Assembly (NCBI GenBank): GCA_002712305.1
Contig: PATE01000032.1
Span: 1 to 5,898, forward strand
Length of the DNA stretch: 5,898 nt
Direction of reading: 5' to 3'
From: Gemmatimonadota bacterium
GTDB taxonomy: Bacteria > Latescibacterota > UBA2968 > UBA8231
Shown here: positions 1 through 5,898 of the stretch, piece by piece
How the letters are laid out: the number at the start of each line of letters is the position of its first letter
Numbering within the stretch: position 1 is the first letter of the stretch
Translations under genes and position numbers: made by a program
Notes under the pieces: model-generated
The model's database searches: none
What the model was told of the DNA's origin: nothing
Seen by the model: only the letters and a program-made list of their open reading frames with translations

Positions 1-768
1 GACGTGGGACAATGGAATCGACCCACTGTCGACTACCACCGTCTGCTCAAGGGCCTCGATGTCGGAGAAATCACTGACCATGTGCACGAAGGATCGTCGC
101 CGCCCGGACTCGACCTGCCCCAGAAAGCGGCGCGGGCGGGCGGCCTGTGTGATCCGGTTGGAGACGTCGGCCATCGTGAGCCCCAGACTCTGAAGCTGAT
201 CGTCGTCCAGTTCGACTTCCACCGAGTGCTGCCGACCGCCATAGATGTTGACACTTGCTACGCCGTCGATGCTCTCCAACTGGGGCGTCACCTTCGAATC
301 GATCACGCGTCGAATCTGGTCGAGGGATCCTTCTCCACGCGCTTGCAGGGCCATGAACCGATTCGACATCTGTTCTGTATCGAGCTTGAAGGCTGAGACG
401 ATGAACTCGTCACCCAGACTGGCCTGCACGGCGGCGACCTCTTCCTGCAGGCGCAGGTAGGAATACTTCTGATTCGTGGAAGGCGTGTAATAGACATAGA
501 GCGTCGCCTGGCGCTGTTGGACATTCGCCTCGATGCGTTCGATGCCTTCGAGGGTGGCGATGGCACTCTCGATGGGGATGACGGCCTGCCGTTCGAGATA
601 GGCCGGTTCCGCATCTCGCTGGCTGCGCACCTGCACCAGATGCAGGGGCAGTTCGGCAAAGGGAATCAGTTCCACACTGAGTCGCTGATGAGACACAACG
701 CCGAGCATGCACGCACCCAGCAACAACATGCAGACCATCACGGGTCTGCGTATGACACCTTCCATCAT
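1..768 (-). CDS. RND efflux permease 2, N-terminal 256 codons only
   Basis: Start of a second RND permease, paralogous to but clearly different from permease 1. It is open from an ATG at 766-768 to base 1 with no stop, so only about a quarter of an expected ~1000-residue protein is seen. A second in-frame ATG follows at 763-765, and either could be used; upstream there is only a weak GGAAA. Residues 1-8 (MMEGVIRR) precede TM1 (about 9-27, VMVCMLLLGACMLGVV). The first porter subdomain follows, with VELIPFAELPLHLVQV at 32-47 (the F-P-x-(x)-x-P-x-x-x-V-x region of RND pumps) and IESAIATLEGIERIEA at 56-71. The second porter stretch has LDQIRRVIDSKVTPQLESI at about 149-167, then DGVASVNIYGGRQHSVEVEL and GLTMADVSNRI, the usual RND order. 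The PGAS-PEEVE segment of typical members is replaced by SQRDAEPAYLE. The gene starts 19 bp after permease 1 stops, so it is in the same operon. It may form a mixed trimer with permease 1. Its proton-relay residues lie outside the window. Confidence 0.9.
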   Translation of the reverse strand, partial: MMEGVIRRPVMVCMLLLGACMLGVVSHQRLSVELIPFAELPLHLVQVRSQRDAEPAYLERQAVIPIESAIATLEGIERIEANVQQRQATLYVYYTPSTNQKYSYLRLQEEVAAVQASLGDEFIVSAFKLDTEQMSNRFMALQARGEGSLDQIRRVIDSKVTPQLESIDGVASVNIYGGRQHSVEVELDDDQLQSLGLTMADVSNRITQAARPRRFLGQVESGRRRSFVHMVSDFSDIEALEQTVVVDSGSIPLSHV

Positions 769-787
769 CGGTTTCCGGGGATCTCGG

Positions 788-3700
788 TCAAGACAGTCGG
801 GTCTCGGGCAGTCGCGTCACAGACAGTCGATCTACGCGAGCGAACAGATGATAGACGCACGGAATGACCACAAGCGTCAGCGTCGTCGATGTCACCAGAC
901 CACCGATGACCGCCACCGCCATGGGCGCCCGCAGAGCAGCGCCCTCGCCAAACCCGATCGCCAGCGGTAACAGGGCCAACAGCGTCGTGACGCTGGTCAT
1001 GAAGATGGGTCTCAAGCGGGCACGTCCGGCTTCGACGATGGCATCCTGGAGATCCATCCCGGCACGCCGACCCTGATTGATGCGGTCCACCAGAATGATC
1101 GAGTCATTCACCGCAATGCCCGCGAGCATGATCAGCCCGATGAAGGACATCACATTCAAGGGCATGCCCAACGACCAGAGCAGAGCCACGGCGCCCACAC
1201 CGGCGAGGGGGATGGTCAGCAGAATCACAAAGGGGTGCACGAGCGACTCGAATTGGGCGGCCATGACCATGTACACGAGGGCTACGGCCAGCAGCAGTGC
1301 GAAACGAAGATTGCCGAAGGCCTCTTCTCGCATCTGCTCTTCACCGGTGACGGCCAAACGGTATTCCGGGGGCAGCGCGATGGTCTGCAGGTCAGCCCCC
1401 ACGTCGCGCGCGATTCGGTCAAAGGGTTCGTCCGAGTTCAGATGGGCGCTGACCGTGACGATGCGGGTCTGCTCGCTGCGCTGGATCGCCCGGGGTGCGG
1501 TCTTTGGGCGCAGCTCGGCGATCTGATCCAGACGCACGCGCCGGCCGTCGGGCGATTCCAGCAGAAGGCCGTCGAGCTCTTCCAGGGCCATGGGCGGTCG
1601 CCGGATGACGATGTCGGAGTATTCCCCGCTACGGCCGAGTTGCCCCGCCTCTCGTCCCGAGAGCAGTTGCTCCAGCTGAGAGGCGACGGCATCTACCTGT
1701 AGTCCGAATTGAGCTGCCAGCGTTCGTTCGATCACAACGTCGACCTGGGGACGCCCATCCTCCATGCTCATCTCGACCCCCTTGAGACCCGGCATCTCTT
1801 TCAGACGCGCCGCCACGTGTTGTGCGAGCTCACTGAGCGTCTCCAGCTGTCGACCACGAATCTCCACGATCAGGGGCGCCGCTGCGCGTCCCAGAGATGC
1901 CTCCAGGGCCGTCTCCTGCAGGAGGAACCGGGAATCTACGTCCGGCAGATCCCCCAGCTCATCGCCGAGTCGCCGCACCAGGGCAGCGGGGACCTGCTGA
2001 ACGTCGGAAGACAGTAGTAGCTGCACGACGGCCGTGTTCTCATCGGCGAGCCGTTCCTGGCTGGCTTCCGCACTGGCGGGACCCACCCGTGCGTACACGT
2101 GCTCGACGATACCGGGAAAGCTGGCCGTCACAAAAGCTTCCACGCCGCGTACGGTGCCCTCCGAACGCTCGATACTCGTCCCTTCAGGAAGGGTCAGTTC
2201 GATCGACAGATCACCATTCCCCGTGCGGGGCATGAACTCGCTGCCGACCTGCGGCAGCAATCCGGCAGTACCAACCACCAGGATGATGGCGGCCATGACC
2301 ACGAACCCACGCCGATGCAGCAGACCCGCGAGCAGCGCCGCGTAGCGCGGGGCATGTCCTATGGTGGACGCCATCGGCCGCGTGCCGGTCAACAACCGCG
2401 AGCACAACATGGGAATGACGACGAGGGCAACGAAAAGCGAGGACACGAGGGAGAATGCCACGGTCCACGCCTGCTCTTTGAAGAGTGCCCCTGCCGCCCC
2501 GTGGAGATAGATGATGGGCAGAAAGACGATGATCGTCGTCAACGTCGAACTCGTGATGGCGGCGCCCACGTCTCCCGTCCCACGGGCGGCGGCCTCTGCC
2601 GGACTGTCGCCCTGCTCCATTCGCCGGAAGATGCTCTCCACGACGACGATGGCATTGTCCACCAGCATGCCGGCCCCAAGAGCGAGACCTCCGAGGGTCA
2701 TCAGATTGAGGGTGAGATCACCGAAATACATCAGATTGAACGTGGCCACCACCGAGACGGGGATCGCCAGACTTACCACGAGGGTGACCCCCACACGGCG
2801 CAGGAACAGGAACAACACCACAACGGCCAGCAGGACACCTGCCAGACCCGTCTCCTGAACCTCCTGAACGGCGGCCTCTACGAAGTGCGACTGATCCTGA
2901 ATGACGATGAGTTCGTATCCCGGCAAGGTCCGACGCAGCAGATCGAGTTGTTCGCGAATACTGGCGGCGGAGGAAATCGTATTGGAACGAGCTTCCTTGT
3001 AGATCTCCAACCCGAGACAACGCCTGCCGTCGAGGCGAACCAGGTTGGTTGCCGGCGCCAGGGCCTGCCTCACTGTGGCCACCTGATGCAACCGGATCGG
3101 CTCACCCGAATTGGGATCACTCGGTGTTCGTGTTTCCACCGATGCGTCAGGTTTCGAATAGCCGACAATGACATCTTCGATCTCGGCGACGGACTCAAAC
3201 TCGCCAACACCACGAATGACGTAGCGGCGACCCATTTCGGTGATCGAACCACCCGCCAGGTTCCGATTGGCGCGCTGCACGGCGCCGGCGACGGTCTCTA
3301 CCGTCAGACCGAAAGCCTCCAGTGTCAGGGCATCGGCGAGAATCTCGACCTCCATCTGCCGTGCGCCCACGAGTTCGACGGCAGCGACCCCGGGCAGACG
3401 AATCAGCTCGTTGCGGATAATGCTCTCCGCCGTCTGTCGCAGGGCGTCCGGATCGTCCGAATCTGGATGGTAGAAAGCTGCCACGATGACGGGTACAGCG
3501 TTCGGATCTTGTTGGCTTACCGTGATCGTCGACTCGTCATTGCGCTGGCCGAAGTCGGCCATCGCTTTCTGCAGGTCCAGGTAGGCTTCGTCCATGTCGG
3601 CGGCCCAACCATACTGTACCGTCACCTGCGCTCTACCGGTCTGTACGATGGACACCACACGCTCGACACCTCGCCCTCGAGCGGCTGCCGCCTCCATGGG

Positions 3701-3898
3701 CGTCACGTATCGGCGTTCCATCTCCTCCGGTGGTTCTTCGCCCGCCGCGACCTCGATGAAGAGGCGGGGATTGCTCAGATCGGGAAACAGATCGACCCCG
3801 AGCTGCTGCAGCGAGATGTAGCCGAGCAGGAGAATGGCCAGAACGGCCATCAGCACCGTCGTCGGAAAAGCGACAGCGAGGCGAGCGATCCGTTCCAT
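788..3898 (-). CDS. RND efflux permease 1 (AcrB/HAE-1-like), full length
   Basis: Inner-membrane, proton-driven efflux permease of the AcrB superfamily; its 1036 residues match the usual 1000-1050. TM1 is at about 10-30. The first porter/docking block (31-345) contains FPDLSNPRLFIEV at the place of the family's usual P-x-V/I segment. TM2-TM6 span about 347-500. A short linker (501-530) leads to TM7 (531-551). The second porter/docking block (552-863) opens with GSEFMPRTGNGDLSI, a hallmark of these pumps. TM8-TM12 span about 866-1018. TM4 reads GMLVDNAIVVVE, so Asp414 keeps the AcrB Asp407 position and Asn415 replaces Asp408. TM10 reads GIAVNDSIILVD, with Asn931 where AcrB has Lys940. TM11 RLRPIFMTS retains Arg961 and Thr968, the counterparts of AcrB Arg971 and Thr978. 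TM4 and the GSEFMP segment fit the drug-type (HAE) branch better than the heavy-metal (CusA) branch. The start is the ATG 5 bp after the adaptor stop; no strong ribosome site is seen, so coupling is likely. The C-terminal tail is a short tandem repeat. The substrate is unknown. Confidence 0.96.
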   Translation of the reverse strand: MERIARLAVAFPTTVLMAVLAILLLGYISLQQLGVDLFPDLSNPRLFIEVAAGEEPPEEMERRYVTPMEAAAARGRGVERVVSIVQTGRAQVTVQYGWAADMDEAYLDLQKAMADFGQRNDESTITVSQQDPNAVPVIVAAFYHPDSDDPDALRQTAESIIRNELIRLPGVAAVELVGARQMEVEILADALTLEAFGLTVETVAGAVQRANRNLAGGSITEMGRRYVIRGVGEFESVAEIEDVIVGYSKPDASVETRTPSDPNSGEPIRLHQVATVRQALAPATNLVRLDGRRCLGLEIYKEARSNTISSAASIREQLDLLRRTLPGYELIVIQDQSHFVEAAVQEVQETGLAGVLLAVVVLFLFLRRVGVTLVVSLAIPVSVVATFNLMYFGDLTLNLMTLGGLALGAGMLVDNAIVVVESIFRRMEQGDSPAEAAARGTGDVGAAITSSTLTTIIVFLPIIYLHGAAGALFKEQAWTVAFSLVSSLFVALVVIPMLCSRLLTGTRPMASTIGHAPRYAALLAGLLHRRGFVVMAAIILVVGTAGLLPQVGSEFMPRTGNGDLSIELTLPEGTSIERSEGTVRGVEAFVTASFPGIVEHVYARVGPASAEASQERLADENTAVVQLLLSSDVQQVPAALVRRLGDELGDLPDVDSRFLLQETALEASLGRAAAPLIVEIRGRQLETLSELAQHVAARLKEMPGLKGVEMSMEDGRPQVDVVIERTLAAQFGLQVDAVASQLEQLLSGREAGQLGRSGEYSDIVIRRPPMALEELDGLLLESPDGRRVRLDQIAELRPKTAPRAIQRSEQTRIVTVSAHLNSDEPFDRIARDVGADLQTIALPPEYRLAVTGEEQMREEAFGNLRFALLLAVALVYMVMAAQFESLVHPFVILLTIPLAGVGAVALLWSLGMPLNVMSFIGLIMLAGIAVNDSIILVDRINQGRRAGMDLQDAIVEAGRARLRPIFMTSVTTLLALLPLAIGFGEGAALRAPMAVAVIGGLVTSTTLTLVVIPCVYHLFARVDRLSVTRLPETRLS
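791..829 (-). repeat. 15-bp tandem repeat (2.6 units) at the 3' end of permease 1
   Basis: On the minus strand the last codons before the TGA read CGACTGTCTGTGACG (829-815), CGACTGCCCGAGACC (814-800) and CGACTGTCT (799-791). Units 1 and 2 agree at 11 of 15 positions; the partial unit 3 is identical to the first 9 bases of unit 1. Because the period is five codons the repeat stays in frame and encodes RLSVT-RLPET-RLS, a basic cytoplasmic tail after TM12. This looks like a small slippage or duplication product that lengthened the C-terminus; function, if any, is unknown. Confidence 0.75.
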
Positions 3899-3903
3899 CG
3901 AGT

Positions 3904-4965
3904 CTATCGCCCCGTCTTGACTCGTGATCGATCGCGCAGCGTCTCGAAGCCTTCCACCACCAGTTCCTCATCGACGTCGAGCCCACTGAGCACTTCCACG
4001 GCCTGCCGGTTGCCGATGCCGAGTTCGAGCTGCCTTTCGAGGGCGATCCCCTTGTCGACGATGTAGACCACGTGACGGCCATCGCGGTCGGTCACCACAT
4101 CCCGAGCGATGACGATCGTTGAATCCCTCTCTTCTGCGATGATGTCGATCTTCAGAAACATTCCAGGTCGCAGCGACAGTTCCTCGTTGGCCACGCGCAG
4201 GGTCGCCTTGAACATGCGGCTGTCGGCGTCGAGAACCGGCGACACCTGTTCGATGACGCCAGACAGGGTGTCACTGTCGGAGCCGCCATAGGCCATCGCA
4301 ATCAAGGACTGGTCAGGATGCACTCGATCGATCTCAGCGCCCGGCAGGGAGACCTCGGCGTAGAGCGTCTCGTAGTCCATGAGGCGACCGAGTTCGGCCC
4401 CGGTTTCGACGAGTTCGCCCACGCTGCGATGAGGCAGATCGGCGAGGATCCCCGAAAAAGGGGCCCGCACTTCGAGGCGCGCCAACTGCAGCTGCGCATT
4501 CTCCAACGCGTAGTCGGCGTCGATGAACATGCGTTCTGCATCTGTCACCTCCCGCAGCGTGATTCCACCCTTTTCGTGGAGGACTTTCTGTTTCTCGAAT
4601 TCGCGCTGCGCCGATTGATACTGCAGGCGCTTCGATTCGATGCTGACCTGATTCTCGAATTCGGGATTGTGAAGCCGAACGACCAGCGCGCCTTCAGCGA
4701 TGGCGTCCCCCATGGCATAGGGACGACCTGCCGTCGGATGAGGTTGTAGTTGATACTCACCGGCCTGCAGGGCGGTGAGGGTTGCCGCATTGATCGCTTG
4801 GGCCGTAGACGTGGCCGAAACGTACTCGGCGATGGGCTGCCGTTGTACGGCCTCGACGCGGACGGGAATGGCCGACTCCACGTCGATCTGAGGGCCTTCC
4901 TCGTCGCAGCCGCTGAGTGCAACCACCAACAGCAGGCTCGTAGCGATGGTTTGGCGCATCGTCAT
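3904..4965 (-). CDS. RND efflux periplasmic adaptor (membrane fusion protein), lipoprotein
   Basis: Periplasmic adaptor of the HlyD/AcrA family, linking the RND permease to the outer-membrane channel. I prefer the ATG at 4963-4965 (353 residues) because GGAG lies 6 nt upstream; the ATG at 4975-4977 (357 residues) overlaps the channel gene by 11 bp and has no such site. Numbering from 4965: a lipoprotein signal peptide (residues 1-19) ends in lipobox LSGC, with Cys20 as the lipidation site and Asp21 after it. In E. coli, Asp at +2 favours inner-membrane retention, as in AcrA. The two halves of the lipoyl/barrel-sandwich domain are at about 57-99 and 162-195 (RAPFSGILADLP). A short alpha-hairpin lies between them (100-161), then a beta-barrel (196-272, with SLRPGMFLKI near its end) and a membrane-proximal domain (273-353). 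At the hairpin tip, K125, L129 and T136 have the spacing of the R-L-S channel-docking motif. The length is normal and nothing is broken. The TAG stop is 5 bp before permease 1. The family is certain; the substrate is not. Confidence 0.95.
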   Translation of the reverse strand: MTMRQTIATSLLLVVALSGCDEEGPQIDVESAIPVRVEAVQRQPIAEYVSATSTAQAINAATLTALQAGEYQLQPHPTAGRPYAMGDAIAEGALVVRLHNPEFENQVSIESKRLQYQSAQREFEKQKVLHEKGGITLREVTDAERMFIDADYALENAQLQLARLEVRAPFSGILADLPHRSVGELVETGAELGRLMDYETLYAEVSLPGAEIDRVHPDQSLIAMAYGGSDSDTLSGVIEQVSPVLDADSRMFKATLRVANEELSLRPGMFLKIDIIAEERDSTIVIARDVVTDRDGRHVVYIVDKGIALERQLELGIGNRQAVEVLSGLDVDEELVVEGFETLRDRSRVKTGR

Positions 4966-4966
4966 G

Positions 4967-5898
4967 TCAGTCTCCATCTACCGTAGGCGCCAAAGGCTCA
5001 CCGCGGGCGAAGTCGTAGAGGGTTCGGACCTTCAGGTCGAGGAGGGCGAGTTCGTAGTTGATTCGAGCGAACACCTCGTTCAGCTGCTCGCGCGACAATT
5101 GGGTCTGGTAAAACGCGATGTCCTTGGAGGGTAGATCGCCATTGCGGTAACGCTCGAGGTTGATCTCGTAGGTCCGGCGCGCATTGTCGACGGACTTGGT
5201 GGCGATGTCGATCTGTGTTTCCTGGTTTTGCAGCGCTCGGTGCGCCTGCCGGATCTCAGCCGTGATCTGCCGGCGCTCCTCGGCGGCGGATCGTTCGCTT
5301 CGAGCGACCTGTTGTTCCGCCGCAGCGACACGATGGGCACTCTCTCCCCAATCGAAGAGCGGCACATTCAGCTGCACGGCGACGCCCTGATTGCGTGTGG
5401 GCGAGGCGTACACATCCGCCGCCGTCTCGTCGGTGCCGATCAGTCCGAAGGTGACGTCCACCGACCCATTGAACTCATTGAGGGCCCGTGTGCGGATCAC
5501 ATCTGCCATCGCGTTGCGGACGGCCAGATCACTCTGACGAATCTCCATGCGATGGGTGACACCATGCTTCACGGCCTCGTCGAGATCCACGGTCGTCATC
5601 TGGGGCCTCACATCTGCTTCAACATCCAGCTCGGTGTCGAAGGGGAGCCCCAACAGCAGGCAGAACGTGTCGTGGGCATTGGCGAACTGCATCTGCACAT
5701 TTTCCAACGTGGCCTGACTGTTGGCCCGCGTGAGATCAGCTTGATAGAACTCCTCTGCCGCTGTGATGCCCGCATCCACCTTGCTACGGATGATCTCGAG
5801 AGACTCTGTCGCATTGCGGAGTTCTTCAGCGGCAATTCCCACATTCCTCTGACGGTAGTACAGATCGAGATACTGCCGTGTCACATCGCTCTCGATCT
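4967..5898 (-). CDS. TolC-family outer membrane efflux protein, N-terminus outside window
   Basis: Outer-membrane channel component of a tripartite efflux pump. TolC-type proteins form trimers with a beta-barrel in the outer membrane and a long alpha-helical tunnel in the periplasm. The frame is open to the right edge, giving about 310 codons that end at a TGA (4967-4969). Family members are usually 420-490 residues, so roughly the first third is missing. Counting from the GTG at 5882-5884, the visible part holds the end of the first OEP repeat: a long helix, then LLGLP at about 77-81. The second repeat follows, with the strand/turn motif VPLFDWG at about 174-180 (bases 5345-5365), typical of this family before its last long helices. 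Residues 185-290 are rich in Ala, Glu, Gln and Arg, as expected for tunnel helices. That GTG is only the first start-like codon in the fragment and is not the true start. The stop lies 1 bp before the preferred start of the adaptor gene. Family assignment is secure; the substrate is unknown. Confidence 0.93.
   Translation of the reverse strand, partial: IESDVTRQYLDLYYRQRNVGIAAEELRNATESLEIIRSKVDAGITAAEEFYQADLTRANSQATLENVQMQFANAHDTFCLLLGLPFDTELDVEADVRPQMTTVDLDEAVKHGVTHRMEIRQSDLAVRNAMADVIRTRALNEFNGSVDVTFGLIGTDETAADVYASPTRNQGVAVQLNVPLFDWGESAHRVAAAEQQVARSERSAAEERRQITAEIRQAHRALQNQETQIDIATKSVDNARRTYEINLERYRNGDLPSKDIAFYQTQLSREQLNEVFARINYELALLDLKVRTLYDFARGEPLAPTVDGD
4972..4975 (-). promoter_or_regulatory. 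Shine-Dalgarno site of the adaptor gene
   Basis: On the minus strand this reads GGAG, followed by the 6-nt spacer ACTGAC and then ATG at 4965-4963. It lies inside the last codons of the channel gene, whose TGA falls in the spacer, so termination of one protein and initiation of the next are physically adjacent. This site decides the start: the alternative ATG at 4977 overlaps the GGAG region and has no recognisable site of its own. The arrangement suggests translational coupling. Confidence 0.7.

Noticed and set aside
85-130. Possible frameshift in permease 2 near the run of C and G around base 110.
   Set aside because: A first reading seemed to run into a TAG, but this came from dropping one base. 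Re-reading the minus strand codon by codon gives an uninterrupted frame (GQVESGRRRSFVHMVSDFSD) to the window edge.
4-396. 130-codon plus-strand frame, and a 73-codon minus-strand frame at 33-254.
   Set aside because: Both are shadows of permease 2, whose frame is open from 768 to base 1 on the minus strand. The composition is not protein-like and there are no motifs.
769-787. Terminator or promoter between permease 1 and permease 2.
   Set aside because: The 19 bp contain no hairpin with a T-run and no recognisable -10/-35 pair; the gap fits a coupled operon junction.
788-3898. Heavy-metal (CusA-type) efflux permease as an alternative for permease 1.
   Set aside because: TM4 (GMLVDNAIVVVE) and the segment after TM7 (GSEFMPRTGNGDLSI) look like the HAE/drug branch, and neither the adaptor nor the permease shows Met- or His-rich metal-binding stretches. 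Substrate still cannot be assigned.
2099-4066. 655-codon open frame on the plus strand opposite permease 1 and the end of the adaptor gene.
   Set aside because: Over permease 1 its codons are in exact register with the sense codons, so it stays open simply because the GC-rich gene rarely uses TTA, CTA or TCA. The translation is rich in Arg, His, Gln and Asp, shows no recognisable domain, and crosses the permease/adaptor junction. Permease 1 on the other strand is unmistakable.
4318-4749. 143-codon plus-strand frame opposite the adaptor gene, and similar frames at 1077-1526 and 1235-1702.
   Set aside because: They lie wholly inside strongly supported genes on the other strand, have no start-site support and no recognisable domains.

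Overview
The window is a stretch of GC-rich bacterial chromosome carrying one set of genes, all on the minus strand and read from right to left. It encodes a tripartite RND-type efflux system: an outer-membrane channel of the TolC family (right edge, N-terminus cut off), a periplasmic membrane-fusion lipoprotein, a full-length RND permease, and the first 256 codons of a second, different RND permease (left edge, C-terminus cut off). The outer-membrane channel, the lipoprotein signal and the RND pump all point to a Gram-negative (diderm) organism. I cannot name the phylum; nothing seen here is diagnostic of one.

Layout in transcription order: channel gene 5898-4967; adaptor gene from 4965 (or 4977) to 3904; RND permease 1 from 3898 to 788; RND permease 2 from 768 to beyond base 1. 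Junctions are tight: 1 bp (or an 11-bp overlap with the alternative adaptor start), 5 bp and 19 bp. There is no room for internal promoters or terminators, and none is visible, so this is almost certainly one translationally coupled operon. Its promoter and first gene(s) lie to the right of the window and its end lies to the left. No stretch over 300 bases lacks a gene, and there are no RNA genes, mobile elements or CRISPR repeats that I can see.

How the parts should work together, from knowledge of the families: the RND permease(s) take substrate from the periplasm or outer leaflet of the inner membrane using the proton gradient. The lipid-anchored adaptor bridges pump and channel, and the TolC-like trimer carries substrate through the outer membrane. 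Two non-identical RND genes in tandem behind one adaptor recall mdtABC/muxABC, where the two permeases form a heterotrimer. The same could hold here, but it is an inference. The substrate cannot be read from the sequence.

Points worth a second look: the altered proton-relay residues in permease 1 (Asp-Asn in TM4 and Asn in place of Lys in TM10), a 15-bp tandem repeat forming the last codons of permease 1, a diverged first porter segment in permease 2, a conservative variant of the adaptor's channel-docking motif, and the channel-first gene order. This is a recognisable efflux operon, not a new type of system.
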